Source: Laspinema palackyanum D2a
GTDB taxonomy: Bacteria; Cyanobacteriota; Cyanobacteriia; Cyanobacteriales; Laspinemataceae
DNA length: 64,000 nt
NCBI GenBank assembly: GCA_025370845.1
Contig: JAMXFF010000012.1
Location: forward strand, 67,465 to 131,464
Direction of reading: 5' to 3'
In this document: piece by piece, positions 55,784-64,000 of the stretch
Position numbering within the stretch: the stretch's first letter is position 1
How the letters are laid out: the number at the start of each line of letters is the position of its first letter
The notes under the pieces: model-generated
What the model saw: only the letters and a program-made list of their open reading frames with translations
Told to the model about the DNA's origin: nothing
The model's database searches: none
Position numbers and translations under genes: made by a program

Positions 55784-55848
55784 ACTTTGTCATTTGTCCC
55801 TTGTCCCTTGTCCTTTGGGGTTTGTCCTTTGTCCTTTGTCCTTTGTCC
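55784..55848. repeat. TTTGTCC heptamer tandem repeat (STRR type)
   Basis: About eight copies of a 7-bp unit, TTTGTCC or TTGTCCC, lie between nuiA and the MITE. Such short tandemly repeated heptamers are typical of filamentous cyanobacteria. Confidence 0.85.
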
Positions 55849-55858
55849 TTTTCTAATC

Positions 55859-55943
55859 ATTAGACCTCTTGCAAAATTCTTTAAAGCCCCCCTTCTTAAG
55901 GGGGGTTGGGGGGATCAATCCTTTTTTTTGCAAGAGGTCTATT
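55859..55943. mobile_element. MITE with TAGACCTCTTGCAAAA ends
   Basis: The ends TAGACCTCTTGCAAAA and TTTTGCAAGAGGTCTA are perfect inverted repeats 16 bp long around a CCCCCCTT/AAGGGGGG stem. The element is about 81 bp and non-coding. It is placed between the convergent nuiA and nucA genes. Confidence 0.8.
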
Positions 55944-56775
55944 AAAGATTGTCTACCCGACTCTCGATCGCCTCTTGAATTCTTCCCGGCAGATTAGATA
56001 GGAAATCATATCCGGTTGCAGCTTCCAACACATCGATAGAAACTCGATAATCTCGCCATGCCGTATTTGCCACCCGTTGCGTATTCGGCATTCGGACAGC
56101 GATCGCCCGCGTATCTGCCGTAATGTCCCTCAATCCACTCCCTGGGCGATCGATGACTACGATAATTTTCCAAGTATAGCGCGGCACCGTAACTCGACCA
56201 TTGGCGATCGCCTTGCTTCGCCCTTCCGGTCCCGCAATAATATATAACTCCTTCCCCTCTTCCACCAACTTGCGGGAATATTGTTCTAATTCGTTCCACA
56301 CCTCCCGATTATTCGCCGCCGATTGGGGAATCATATTGGTCATTACAAATGTCGAGGAATTGTCCTCATAAGAAGCAGTGCGATCGCCCGAAGGCACCAG
56401 ATGCCCGCGATCATATCCACTCCCCCGATAATCCGTCGGTCTCACCGCATAAAACCCTTCCGGCAACGATTCATCCGGTCTAAAATCATCTTGGCGGTCC
56501 GCACTCCCCAACCAGGATGAATTCAACTGCCAACTCGCCCAATTTGCTGTACCCAGACTACGATTATAGGACAACACATATTGCGGCTTTTCCATCAAAT
56601 AATTATCCGCATTCCCTGGATCCCAAGTTGCATTACTCGGATTCCCCAGCAGCAGATGAGCCTCCAGACCCGTCGGCGGTCCGAACAACAACGGACAACC
56701 CGCCAAAATGACCGCCACACAAAAGGCGATCGCTGCCAAAAAAACCTGCCGAAATCCGGAATTACGATTAGACAT
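55942..56775 (-). CDS. nucA: NucA-like secreted DNA/RNA non-specific endonuclease
   Basis: Predicted 277 aa from ATG 56775; GTG 56802 is possible. The N-terminus has a membrane-targeting segment and a lipobox-like LAGC (C27), so it may be a lipoprotein. The beta-beta-alpha-Me nuclease core has DRGHLVPSGDR (122-132), with H125 as the general base, and the metal ligand Asn in SAANNREVWNELE (about N156). NucA cuts DNA and RNA without sequence preference and is exported. nuiA, its likely inhibitor, is convergent 185 bp away. Confidence 0.9.
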   Translation of the reverse strand: MSNRNSGFRQVFLAAIAFCVAVILAGCPLLFGPPTGLEAHLLLGNPSNATWDPGNADNYLMEKPQYVLSYNRSLGTANWASWQLNSSWLGSADRQDDFRPDESLPEGFYAVRPTDYRGSGYDRGHLVPSGDRTASYEDNSSTFVMTNMIPQSAANNREVWNELEQYSRKLVEEGKELYIIAGPEGRSKAIANGRVTVPRYTWKIIVVIDRPGSGLRDITADTRAIAVRMPNTQRVANTAWRDYRVSIDVLEAATGYDFLSNLPGRIQEAIESRVDNL

Positions 56776-56951
56776 CCCATCAACCCCCAAACAGATCTCC
56801 ACCCATTTTACGCCCCTCCCCCTTCATCTCCACCCCATCCCTCCGTGAAAATCTGTGAAATCCGGGGTTACTTCCCTCCCAAGAAGTAGCCACCTACACA
56901 AAAATAAAGTTATGCTATAAATTATTGAGAAATGTTAAGAAAATAAGCCCC

Positions 56952-58388
56952 ATGCTAACTTCCCCGACGAATGGAGCCAAAATCAAAACCTTAATAAAAG
57001 AGAAACTCTTATTTGGGAACGAGCCTACTCCTGAATTAGTTGCCATTTTGCTCGTGTACTTCGTGCAAGGCATCTTAGGATTAGCGCGCTTAGCCGTGAG
57101 TTTCTTCCTAAAAGACGAACTTGGGCTAGGTCCTGCGGAAGTTTCAGCCTTAATGGGGATTGCTGCCTTACCCTGGATTGTCAAACCCCTCTTTGGATTT
57201 ATGTCCGATGGGTTACCCATTTTCGGGTATCGCCGACGACCCTATCTCATTCTGTCGGGGATATTTGGCGCAGTCGCCTGGATTGGCATGGCAACCGTTG
57301 TCAACACGGGATGGCAAGCGACTGCCTTAATGTTACTCAGTTCTCTGTCTGTTGCTGTCAGCGACGTGATTGTAGATTCCCTCGTCGTCGAACGTGCCAG
57401 AAACGAGTCCCTAAGTAATGCGGGTTCCCTGCAATCCTTGTGTTGGGGCTCCTCGGCACTCGGAGGATTGATTACCGCCTATTTAAGCGGTTCCCTGCTG
57501 GAACATTTCAGCACCCAAACGGTGTTTTTAATGACGGCAACCTTTCCTCCCATCGTCTCCGCCGTCGCCTGGTTGATTGCCGAGGAAAGAGTGGGGGAGG
57601 ATGCGACTGGGTTGGTGCAAGTCAAAGAACAAGTGATTCAACTCAAACGGGCGATCGGGCAAAAAGCGATTTGGTTACCCACTGCGTTTCTGTTTATCTG
57701 GCAGGCAACGCCATCGAGTGATTCCGCCTTCTTTTACTTCACCACCAACGAACTGGGATTTCACCCCGAATTTTTAGGGAAAGTGCGACTGGTTACCAGT
57801 CTGGCATCCCTGGTGGGGATTTGGCTATTCCAACGCTTTTTTAAAACCATTCCCTTTCGCACAATCTTCCGATGGTCCACCCTGCTTTCTGCGGTGTTAG
57901 GGATGACAACCTTGTTACTGGTGACCCATACCAACCGGGCGATCGGCATCGATGACCATTGGTTTAGCATCGGCGATAGCTTGATTCTCACCGTCATGGG
58001 ACAAATCGCCTATATGCCAGTCCTAGTCCTAGCTGCCAGACTTTGCCCCCCAGGAGTTGAAGCCACCTTATTCGCCCTGCTGATGTCCGTTACCAACCTA
58101 GCGGGATTGCTGTCATACGAAGAAGGTGCATTGCTGATGCATCTGTTGGGAGTGACAGAAACCAACTTTGACAAACTCTGGCTGTTAGTGGTAATTACCA
58201 ACCTCACCACCCTATTACCGTTAATCTTCATCAAATGGCTACCCGACGGTGATGCCGGAGACAATCCCTATGCCTCATCGGAAGACAATCGGCGGTATGA
58301 CGATATGCCGAGATTAAGTCCGGATCATGCAGGGGCGATCGAACCCTTACAACCGGAACAAGTCCCAGAATTAGAACCCTCTGCTTAA
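56952..58388 (+). CDS. Folate/biopterin transporter (FBT/BT1 family, MFS)
   Basis: Predicted 478 aa from ATG 56952 (a TTG at 56925 is in frame). Twelve membrane segments. FBT motifs are VYFVQGILGLARLAVSFFLK, ALPWIVKPLFGFMSDGLPIF, GYRRRPYLILSG, SDVIVDSLVVERAR and PSSDSAFFYFTTNELGF. Cyanobacterial members move folate or related pterins across the plasma membrane. The C-terminal 50 residues are acidic and disordered. No operon partner. Confidence 0.9.
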   Translation: MLTSPTNGAKIKTLIKEKLLFGNEPTPELVAILLVYFVQGILGLARLAVSFFLKDELGLGPAEVSALMGIAALPWIVKPLFGFMSDGLPIFGYRRRPYLILSGIFGAVAWIGMATVVNTGWQATALMLLSSLSVAVSDVIVDSLVVERARNESLSNAGSLQSLCWGSSALGGLITAYLSGSLLEHFSTQTVFLMTATFPPIVSAVAWLIAEERVGEDATGLVQVKEQVIQLKRAIGQKAIWLPTAFLFIWQATPSSDSAFFYFTTNELGFHPEFLGKVRLVTSLASLVGIWLFQRFFKTIPFRTIFRWSTLLSAVLGMTTLLLVTHTNRAIGIDDHWFSIGDSLILTVMGQIAYMPVLVLAARLCPPGVEATLFALLMSVTNLAGLLSYEEGALLMHLLGVTETNFDKLWLLVVITNLTTLLPLIFIKWLPDGDAGDNPYASSEDNRRYDDMPRLSPDHAGAIEPLQPEQVPELEPSA

Positions 58389-58400
58389 TTCGTTAAGTAG

Positions 58401-58706
58401 CACAGACCGGCGGGGGTCCGGCGGGGGTTCAAACCCCCGCCTAATAGCTAAAGTCGGTTAAAACCGACTGCGAAAATGAACAAGATTAAGGGAGATTTAT
58501 TAGGGAAATTAGATTTTTTGTGGATTACAGTCCGATATGGTATCCTTGAAAATAACCTAAAAAAACATCTTTTTCTTATTAAATTTATTAACCCTTCTTC
58601 AAAACTCTCCTATTATTCTTTTGAACTTAAACCGCCAACCTTTTCTTCAGTCGGATTCATCCGAATTTAGCTATTAGGCGGGGGTTTGAACCCCCGCCGG
58701 TCTGTG
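58401..58706. repeat. Palindromic dispersed repeat, copy 3 (GGCGGGGG family)
   Basis: Perfect 16-bp outer ends CACAGACCGGCGGGGG and CCCCCGCCGGTCTGTG. Inner arms CCTAATAGCTAAAGTCGG and CCGAATTTAGCTATTAGG. The centre holds about 170 bp of AT-rich sequence with a 64-codon frame (58476-58670) that does not look like a gene. At 306 bp it is the longest copy. Confidence 0.85.
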
Positions 58707-58768
58707 GTACTAACCCAAATTAAACTCGGCTACCTAACCCAAATTTAACCTTATAACCTCTCAAACTC

Positions 58769-60265
58769 ATGCAACTCCAAAACCGTCAACCCCAAAACAT
58801 CTCCTCCAACAAATCCTATAGTCGCCAAGACTGGCAAAAAGGCTACGAATCCCAACCTAGGGAATTTGACTACTGGATTGAAGACATCGAAGGAGAAATC
58901 CCCCCCGAACTCCAAGGAACCTTCTTTAAAAACGGTCCTGGACTCCTCGATATTAATGGCGAATCCATCCATCACCCCTTCGATGGCGATGGCATGATTT
59001 CCAAAATTGCCATCAACCAAGGACGCGCCCACTTTAGCAACCGCTTCGTCCAAACCGAAGGCTACCTCGCCGAAAAAAAAGCCGGTAAAATCCTCTATCG
59101 CGGCGTCTTTGGCACCCAAAAACCCGGGGGATGGTTAGCCAATATCTTTAACTTCAACATTAAAAATATTGCCAATACCAACGTCATTTATTGGGGAAAC
59201 AAACTCCTCGCCTTGTGGGAAGCCGCCCAACCCCATCGCCTCGACCCTCATACCCTAGAAACCCTAGGATTAGACACAATTCAAGGCACATTAAACCCGG
59301 GAGATGCCTTCGCCGCTCATCCCCGCATTGACCCCCATTCTCAACAAGATGGCGGTGCACCTTGCCTCGTCAACTTTGCCGTTAAACCCGGACCCTCCAG
59401 CACCATCACCATTTATGAACTCAACCCCACCGGGGAAGTGGTGCGACAACATTCCCACATCATTCCTGGGTTTGCCTTCCTCCATGACATGGCAATCACC
59501 CCCAATTACTGTATCTTTTTCCAAAATCCCGTCCGGTTTAATCCCCTACCTTTTTTACTGGGATGGCGCAGTCCCGGGCAATGTATTGACTTTAATCCCC
59601 ATGAAAAAACCCAAATTATTTTAATTCCTCGGGATGGGAAATCAGCAGTCAAAATCATCGAAACCGAACCTTGCTTTGTCTTCCATCACGCCAATGCTTG
59701 GGAAGAAAATGGGGATATTTTGATTGATTCGGTCTGTTATGACTCCTTCCCCTCCGTTGACCCCGATGGAGATTTTCGTGAAGTTGATTTTGATACCGTT
59801 CCTGCCGGTCAGTTGTGGCGATTTCAGGTGAATTTAGAAACCGAAACCGTGCAGCATCAGGTCATAGAAACCCGCTGCTGTGAGTTTCCTTGCCTGCATC
59901 CAGAGCAAGTAGGCCGACCCTATCGTTACTTGTATATCGGCACCGCCCATGCAACCGAGGGAAATGCCCCCTTGCAGGCAGTGTTAAAGCTAGACTTCCA
60001 AACCCAAACCCAACAGATTTGGAGTGCCGCCCCTCGTGGATTTACTGGGGAACCCGTGTTCGTTCCGCGTCCTGGGGGAACCCGGGAAGATGACGGATGG
60101 TTGCTGGTGCTCATCTATGATGCGGCACACCATCGGTCCGATTTGGTGATATTAGATGCGGAAGATTTGACCCGAGGACCGACTGCCCGATTGCACCTGA
60201 AACATCATGTTCCTTATGGATTGCATGGCAGTTTTACCCCTGAATGGTTCGGTCCAAAGGGATAA
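58769..60265 (+). CDS. Carotenoid cleavage oxygenase, apocarotenoid 15,15'-oxygenase-like
   Basis: A 498-aa non-haem iron enzyme of the RPE65/CCD family, a seven-bladed propeller. The four Fe(II) histidines are at H184 (FAAHPRIDP), H239 (FLHDMAITP), H306 (FVFHHANAW) and H486 (YGLHGSF). Second-shell Glu residues are kept. Length and ligand spacing match cyanobacterial ACO (Diox1), which makes retinal from apocarotenoids. The N-terminal FFKNGPGLLDI and DGDGMI blocks are typical. A hairpin spans the stop codon. Confidence 0.9.
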   Translation: MQLQNRQPQNISSNKSYSRQDWQKGYESQPREFDYWIEDIEGEIPPELQGTFFKNGPGLLDINGESIHHPFDGDGMISKIAINQGRAHFSNRFVQTEGYLAEKKAGKILYRGVFGTQKPGGWLANIFNFNIKNIANTNVIYWGNKLLALWEAAQPHRLDPHTLETLGLDTIQGTLNPGDAFAAHPRIDPHSQQDGGAPCLVNFAVKPGPSSTITIYELNPTGEVVRQHSHIIPGFAFLHDMAITPNYCIFFQNPVRFNPLPFLLGWRSPGQCIDFNPHEKTQIILIPRDGKSAVKIIETEPCFVFHHANAWEENGDILIDSVCYDSFPSVDPDGDFREVDFDTVPAGQLWRFQVNLETETVQHQVIETRCCEFPCLHPEQVGRPYRYLYIGTAHATEGNAPLQAVLKLDFQTQTQQIWSAAPRGFTGEPVFVPRPGGTREDDGWLLVLIYDAAHHRSDLVILDAEDLTRGPTARLHLKHHVPYGLHGSFTPEWFGPKG

Positions 60266-60280
60266 ATTTATTCCCTTTGG
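60253..60280 (+). terminator. Hairpin over the carotenoid oxygenase stop codon
   Basis: CCAAAGGGA and TCCCTTTGG pair around TAAATTTAT. It includes the TAA stop. There is no T-run, so termination is uncertain. Confidence 0.5.
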
Positions 60281-60348
60281 AGGGGATGAAATCTGCCGAT
60301 AGATGGATTTAGGCTGAGGGGAAGACGACTTACAACTAAGGCAGCTTA

Positions 60349-60405
60349 AATTAGGAGCGAATACGGGTGAGCCATGCATCGCCTAGAGTATTCGCTCCTA
60401 ATTTG
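60349..60405 (+). terminator. Perfect 17-bp inverted repeat upstream of the DUF2231 gene
   Basis: AAATTAGGAGCGAATAC and GTATTCGCTCCTAATTT enclose 22 nt. It may be a terminator for the oxygenase gene or a regulatory hairpin for the DUF2231 gene 30 bp on. Confidence 0.7.
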
Positions 60406-60434
60406 TTAAAAATTGACAGTTAACAAAAGAGATT

Positions 60435-60977
60435 ATGGCAACAAGCGAAAGAAGAATATCCCCTTATCCAAATATTCCCCCGGTGATTGAAACCAAAGAT
60501 GAAGAGTATTTGGATTCCGGTGTGACCAGCAAATTATCCATTGCCGGTCATCCGATCCACCCCGTCATTGTCACCATGCCGATCGGGTTACTGATTTCTG
60601 CTTTAATTAGTGATGTGGTGTATTGGGGAACAACGGATTTATTTTGGGCCCGAGCGTCATTTTGGCTGATTGTCGGAGGAATCATCAGTGGATTCGCTGC
60701 GGGTCTCACAGGAATGTTTGACTTCGTAAAAGTCAAACGAGTCCGAGCTCGCAGCGCCGGATGGATTCACATGATTGGCAATATCGGCGTGTTGCTGCTG
60801 AGTATCATCAATATGTGGACGCGACTAGGAGACCCTGCCGCACCGATTGTACCTTGGGGATTGGTTCTTTCACTGATTATTGCCAGCTTATTGGGAGTAA
60901 CCGGCTGGTTTGGAGGAGAACTCACATTCCGTCACAAAATAGGGGTAATTGGGGCAGGTCCAGAGAACTTACCCTAA
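60435..60977 (+). CDS. DUF2231 membrane protein
   Basis: A 180-aa protein with four membrane segments and the DUF2231 signature GHPIHPVIVTMPIGLLISA (about 38-56), whose His residues could bind a metal or haem. Later blocks: SGFAAGLTGMFDFVKV and the C-terminal GVTGWFGGELTFRHKIG. Function unknown. ATG 60435 is preceded by a weak ribosome site. Confidence 0.88.
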   Translation: MATSERRISPYPNIPPVIETKDEEYLDSGVTSKLSIAGHPIHPVIVTMPIGLLISALISDVVYWGTTDLFWARASFWLIVGGIISGFAAGLTGMFDFVKVKRVRARSAGWIHMIGNIGVLLLSIINMWTRLGDPAAPIVPWGLVLSLIIASLLGVTGWFGGELTFRHKIGVIGAGPENLP

Positions 60978-61081
60978 TTTAGGGAAAAGTGAGAATGAGC
61001 ACCGGGGCGATCGCAGTCTGAGAAGAGGGATTTGGAGGGATTTGGAGGCGATCGGTCCGGTGTTTTCATGTCATCACCGAT

Positions 61082-64000
61082 GTTTCAATCCCTGAAAGGG
61101 ATTAGGGGTCATTGGGACGGGGAATTTCTCCCACAGAGAATGGGTGATTTGCGTTTCAATCCCTGAAAGGGATTAGAGGTCATTGGGACCATTCACGGAG
61201 CTGGATTCCCGCATTTCCAACGTGGAATCTGTTTCAATCCCTGAAAGGGATTAGAGGTCATTGGGACAGAAACGGCGCGTGGGAGAAGAAACCCAATGAA
61301 GGTTTCAATCCCTGAAAGGGATTAGAGGTCATTGGGACAAGGATGCGAGATGTCTCTGGATCCTCCTGTTGCTTGGTTTCAATCCCTGAAAGGGATTAGA
61401 GGTCATTGGGACGGGCTGTTGCCTACCCAATCGGCGATCGTCGGCGTTTCAATCCCTGAAAGGGATTAGAGGTCATTGGGACCTTGGTCAAAATTTTCCT
61501 GCACCAAACCAGCCTTTTGTTTCAATCCCTGAAAGGGATTAGAGGTCATTGGGACCTTCTGCTTCTTCCTGCTATGTTTATGCTGCCTCATTTCAGTTTC
61601 AATCCCTGAAAGGGATTAGAGGTCATTGGGACTTGGGCAAAGTGCCGCTAACCAGGTTGGTAAAGTTTCAATCCCTGAAAGGGATTAGAGGTCATTGGGA
61701 CAGCCCACGAATATTATAGGGTTGCCTTGGAAAATGTTTCAATCCCTGAAAGGGATTAGAGGTCATTGGGACTTTTTCCTCTGCGGGCCTAAACATATTT
61801 TCAGAGGTTTCAATCCCTGAAAGGGATTAGAGGTCATTGGGACCAGGGTTGGATATTAGGCATTTATCCTATAAGGGGTTTCAATCCCTGAAAGGGATTA
61901 GAGGTCATTGGGACCAGCTATATTGGACTCTATCAGTTCTGGATACTCCTCGTTTCAATCCCTGAAAGGGATTAGAGGTCATTGGGACACTGGCTGAATC
62001 CAGGGGAGTTGACAGGAAAGAAATTGTTTCAATCCCTGAAAGGGATTAGAGGTCATTGGGACGTTTTGATGTGGTCGGGTAAAATCTCGGGATTTTCCGT
62101 TTCAATCCCTGAAAGGGATTAGAGGTCATTGGGACCTCATGATTGCATTCTCCTGATTGTGGTATAGGGCAGATGTTTCAATCCCTGAAAGGGATTAGAG
62201 GTCATTGGGACTTAAAAGCGAGAAGAAACGGCGCGTGGGAAACGAGTTTCAATCCCTGAAAGGGATTAGAGGTCATTGGGACTGTAGCAACACAGACCCC
62301 TAAGCATCCATAAAAAAGTTTCAATCCCTGAAAGGGATTAGAGGTCATTGGGACCAGGGTTTGGCGATCGCATCTTGGGAGGAAAAGTCGGTTTCAATCC
62401 CTGAAAGGGATTAGAGGTCATTGGGACGCTCAGTTCGAGGCACTGGTCTCGGAGAGAGGTGTTTCAATCCCTGAAAGGGATTAGAGGTCATTGGGACAGT
62501 ACCCGCCGACCTCTTGACCGCACCACCCGCACGTTTCAATCCCTGAAAGGGATTAGAGGTCATTGGGACATGGGGGCCGCGCTCTTTCTGAAATTCTAGG
62601 CTACTGCGAGGTTTCAATCCCTGAAAGGGATTAGAGGTCATTGGGACGGAGTATCAATTTATATTCCTGTCCAAAAGTCCAGTTTCAATCCCTGAAAGGG
62701 ATTAGAGGTCATTGGGACCCTTTTCCTCTTGGGTTAGGCGTGAGTCTCCGAGGTTTCAATCCCTGAAAGGGATTAGAGGTCATTGGGACCCAATGGGAGT
62801 AGCCCGATCGCCAGTCAATCCCCGTTTCAATCCCTGAAAGGGATTAGAGGTCATTGGGACTCGTCTCGAAAAATATTGGGAGATACTTCTTTTCTCGTTT
62901 CAATCCCTGAAAGGGATTAGAGGTCATTGGGACTTAAAAGCGCCAGCAGGCGGACGCCTTAGACTCTCAAGAGTTTCAATCCCTGAAAGGGATTAGAGGT
63001 CATTGGGACAAGAAGAGATTACGGACCAGTTAATTCTCATCAAGTCCGTTTCAATCCCTGAAAGGGATTAGAGGTCATTGGGACAAGGAGGCCGGTAAAG
63101 CCCCTTACCAACTTTTTCTCTTGTTTCAATCCCTGAAAGGGATTAGAGGTCATTGGGACATCAGGCGATCGCAAGAGTTTTCTACTCTGATTGGGTTTCA
63201 ATCCCTGAAAGGGATTAGAGGTCATTGGGACCGATCGCACTCTGTGATCGTATGATCACGCTCCGTGTTTCAATCCCTGAAAGGGATTAGAGGTCATTGG
63301 GACTCCCCAGGACTCCTGACAGTTTGAAAATAGGAAATTTGCTGTTTCAATCCCTGAAAGGGATTAGAGGTCATTGGGACAAAGCCGGTTGAGTAGCAAC
63401 CAAAAGAAATACAAAAGTTTCAATCCCTGAAAGGGATTAGAGGTCATTGGGACTAGAAACAGGAAGAGAGGAAAGGCGAGAGCGGAGTTTCAATCCCTGA
63501 AAGGGATTAGAGGTCATTGGGACGTTGGGCCGCCAATTGCTCCTTATCCTCCTGACTTGTTTCAATCCCTGAAAGGGATTAGAGGTCATTGGGACATCAC
63601 CCCAACCTAGGATGCGAGCTAGAGTATTTCGCGTTTCAATCCCTGAAAGGGATTAGAGGTCATTGGGACGAGGACACGGGAGGGAGGCTGTGCCGCACAA
63701 CCGGGTTTCAATCCCTGAAAGGGATTAGAGGTCATTGGGACCAATCCGGTAGGTCTGTTCAGGGAGGAAGGAAAGTGTCCGTTTCAATCCCTGAAAGGGA
63801 TTAGAGGTCATTGGGACCTATTCCCACCTAGACAACCTAGGGGAAGAGGATGTTTCAATCCCTGAAAGGGATTAGAGGTCATTGGGACAAGCGTGCTGGC
63901 ATTAACCGGGATGATGCCAAAAAATTGTTTCAATCCCTGAAAGGGATTAGAGGTCATTGGGACTAGGCCCTGCCACTGTTATGGTTGAGGGATTTTTATG
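61082..64000 (-). CRISPR. CRISPR array 2: at least 40 repeats of 37 bp, continuing past the window
   Basis: On the plus strand each repeat begins GTTTCAATCCCTGAAAGG and ends GAGGTCATTGGGAC. Spacers are about 33-41 bp; 39 are complete and a partial one follows the last repeat (63927-63963). The first repeat (61082) has one changed base (AGGGGTC for AGAGGTC), so this is the old end. Read on the minus strand the repeat ends GGGATTGAAAC, the usual 5' tag of cyanobacterial type I-D and III crRNAs. The leader and any cas genes should therefore be to the right, beyond 64000. Spacers at 61268 and 62212 share AGAAACGGCGCGTGGGA. Confidence 0.98.

Noticed and set aside
58476..58670. 64-codon plus-strand frame inside the 58401-58706 repeat
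   Set aside because: It lies in the AT-rich centre of a palindromic element, uses the arms as coding sequence and has no ribosome site or domain.
62411..63804. Reading frames with MTSNPFQGLK or FQSLKGIRGHW repeats
   Set aside because: They are translations of the second CRISPR repeat.

Overview
The window looks like chromosome from a filamentous, oxygen-evolving cyanobacterium of the Oscillatoriales type. The evidence is very dense HIP1 palindromes (GCGATCGC), a CO2-uptake NDH-1 gene set (ndhF3-ndhD3-cupA with a cupS-like fasciclin gene), SbtA/SbtB bicarbonate transport, demethylphylloquinone reductase NdbB, a NucA/NuiA pair, DUF2811 and DUF4278 proteins, and many short dispersed palindromic repeats. 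I cannot name the species from sequence alone.

Layout. 0-13 kb: ordinary core and accessory genes (DUF4278 protein; HAD hydrolase and NdbB; PG-binding/C39 protease; DUF4394 protein; a deleted PstS-like pseudogene; AI-2E-type permease; homocysteine biosynthesis protein; TPR protein). 12.9-16.2 kb: a decayed patch with a Dabb-domain gene broken by an in-frame TGA, a 32-repeat CRISPR array, and a cas2 that has lost its start. The array and cas2 are bracketed by inverted copies of one short repeat. 16.4-31.9 kb: sdhA, a membrane-anchored Ser/Thr kinase, TPR proteins, DUF2811, an OmpR-type regulator, a receiver-histidine kinase fusion, DUF2141. A cluster of DnaA-box-like sites lies at 24.6 kb. 32-46 kb: a beta-propeller-like protein, the inducible CO2-uptake NDH-1 module, a membrane NACHT ATPase and three tandem AIM24-family genes. 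46.4-50.7 kb: a probable genomic island at tRNA-Met, with an integrase remnant next to the tRNA, a small membrane protein, sbtB, a small ORF, sbtA and a transposase tail. 50.9-61 kb: an SLH/GH10-like secreted protein, an Hsp70-like protein, NuiA and NucA (convergent), a folate-biopterin transporter, a carotenoid oxygenase and a DUF2231 protein. 61.1-64 kb: a second CRISPR array with a different repeat, at least 40 repeats, running off the window.

How the genes work together. Inorganic carbon acquisition is the strongest theme. NdhF3/NdhD3/CupA/CupS form the CO2-hydrating NDH-1 complex, and SbtA/SbtB are a Na+-dependent HCO3- transporter and its PII-like regulator; the second pair seems to have been acquired on an island. 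NucA and NuiA form a secreted nuclease and cytoplasmic inhibitor pair. Both CRISPR arrays appear to be transcribed on the minus strand, and no complete cas gene is present. The most unusual region is the MITE-bracketed CRISPR/cas2 remnant at 13.3-16.2 kb.
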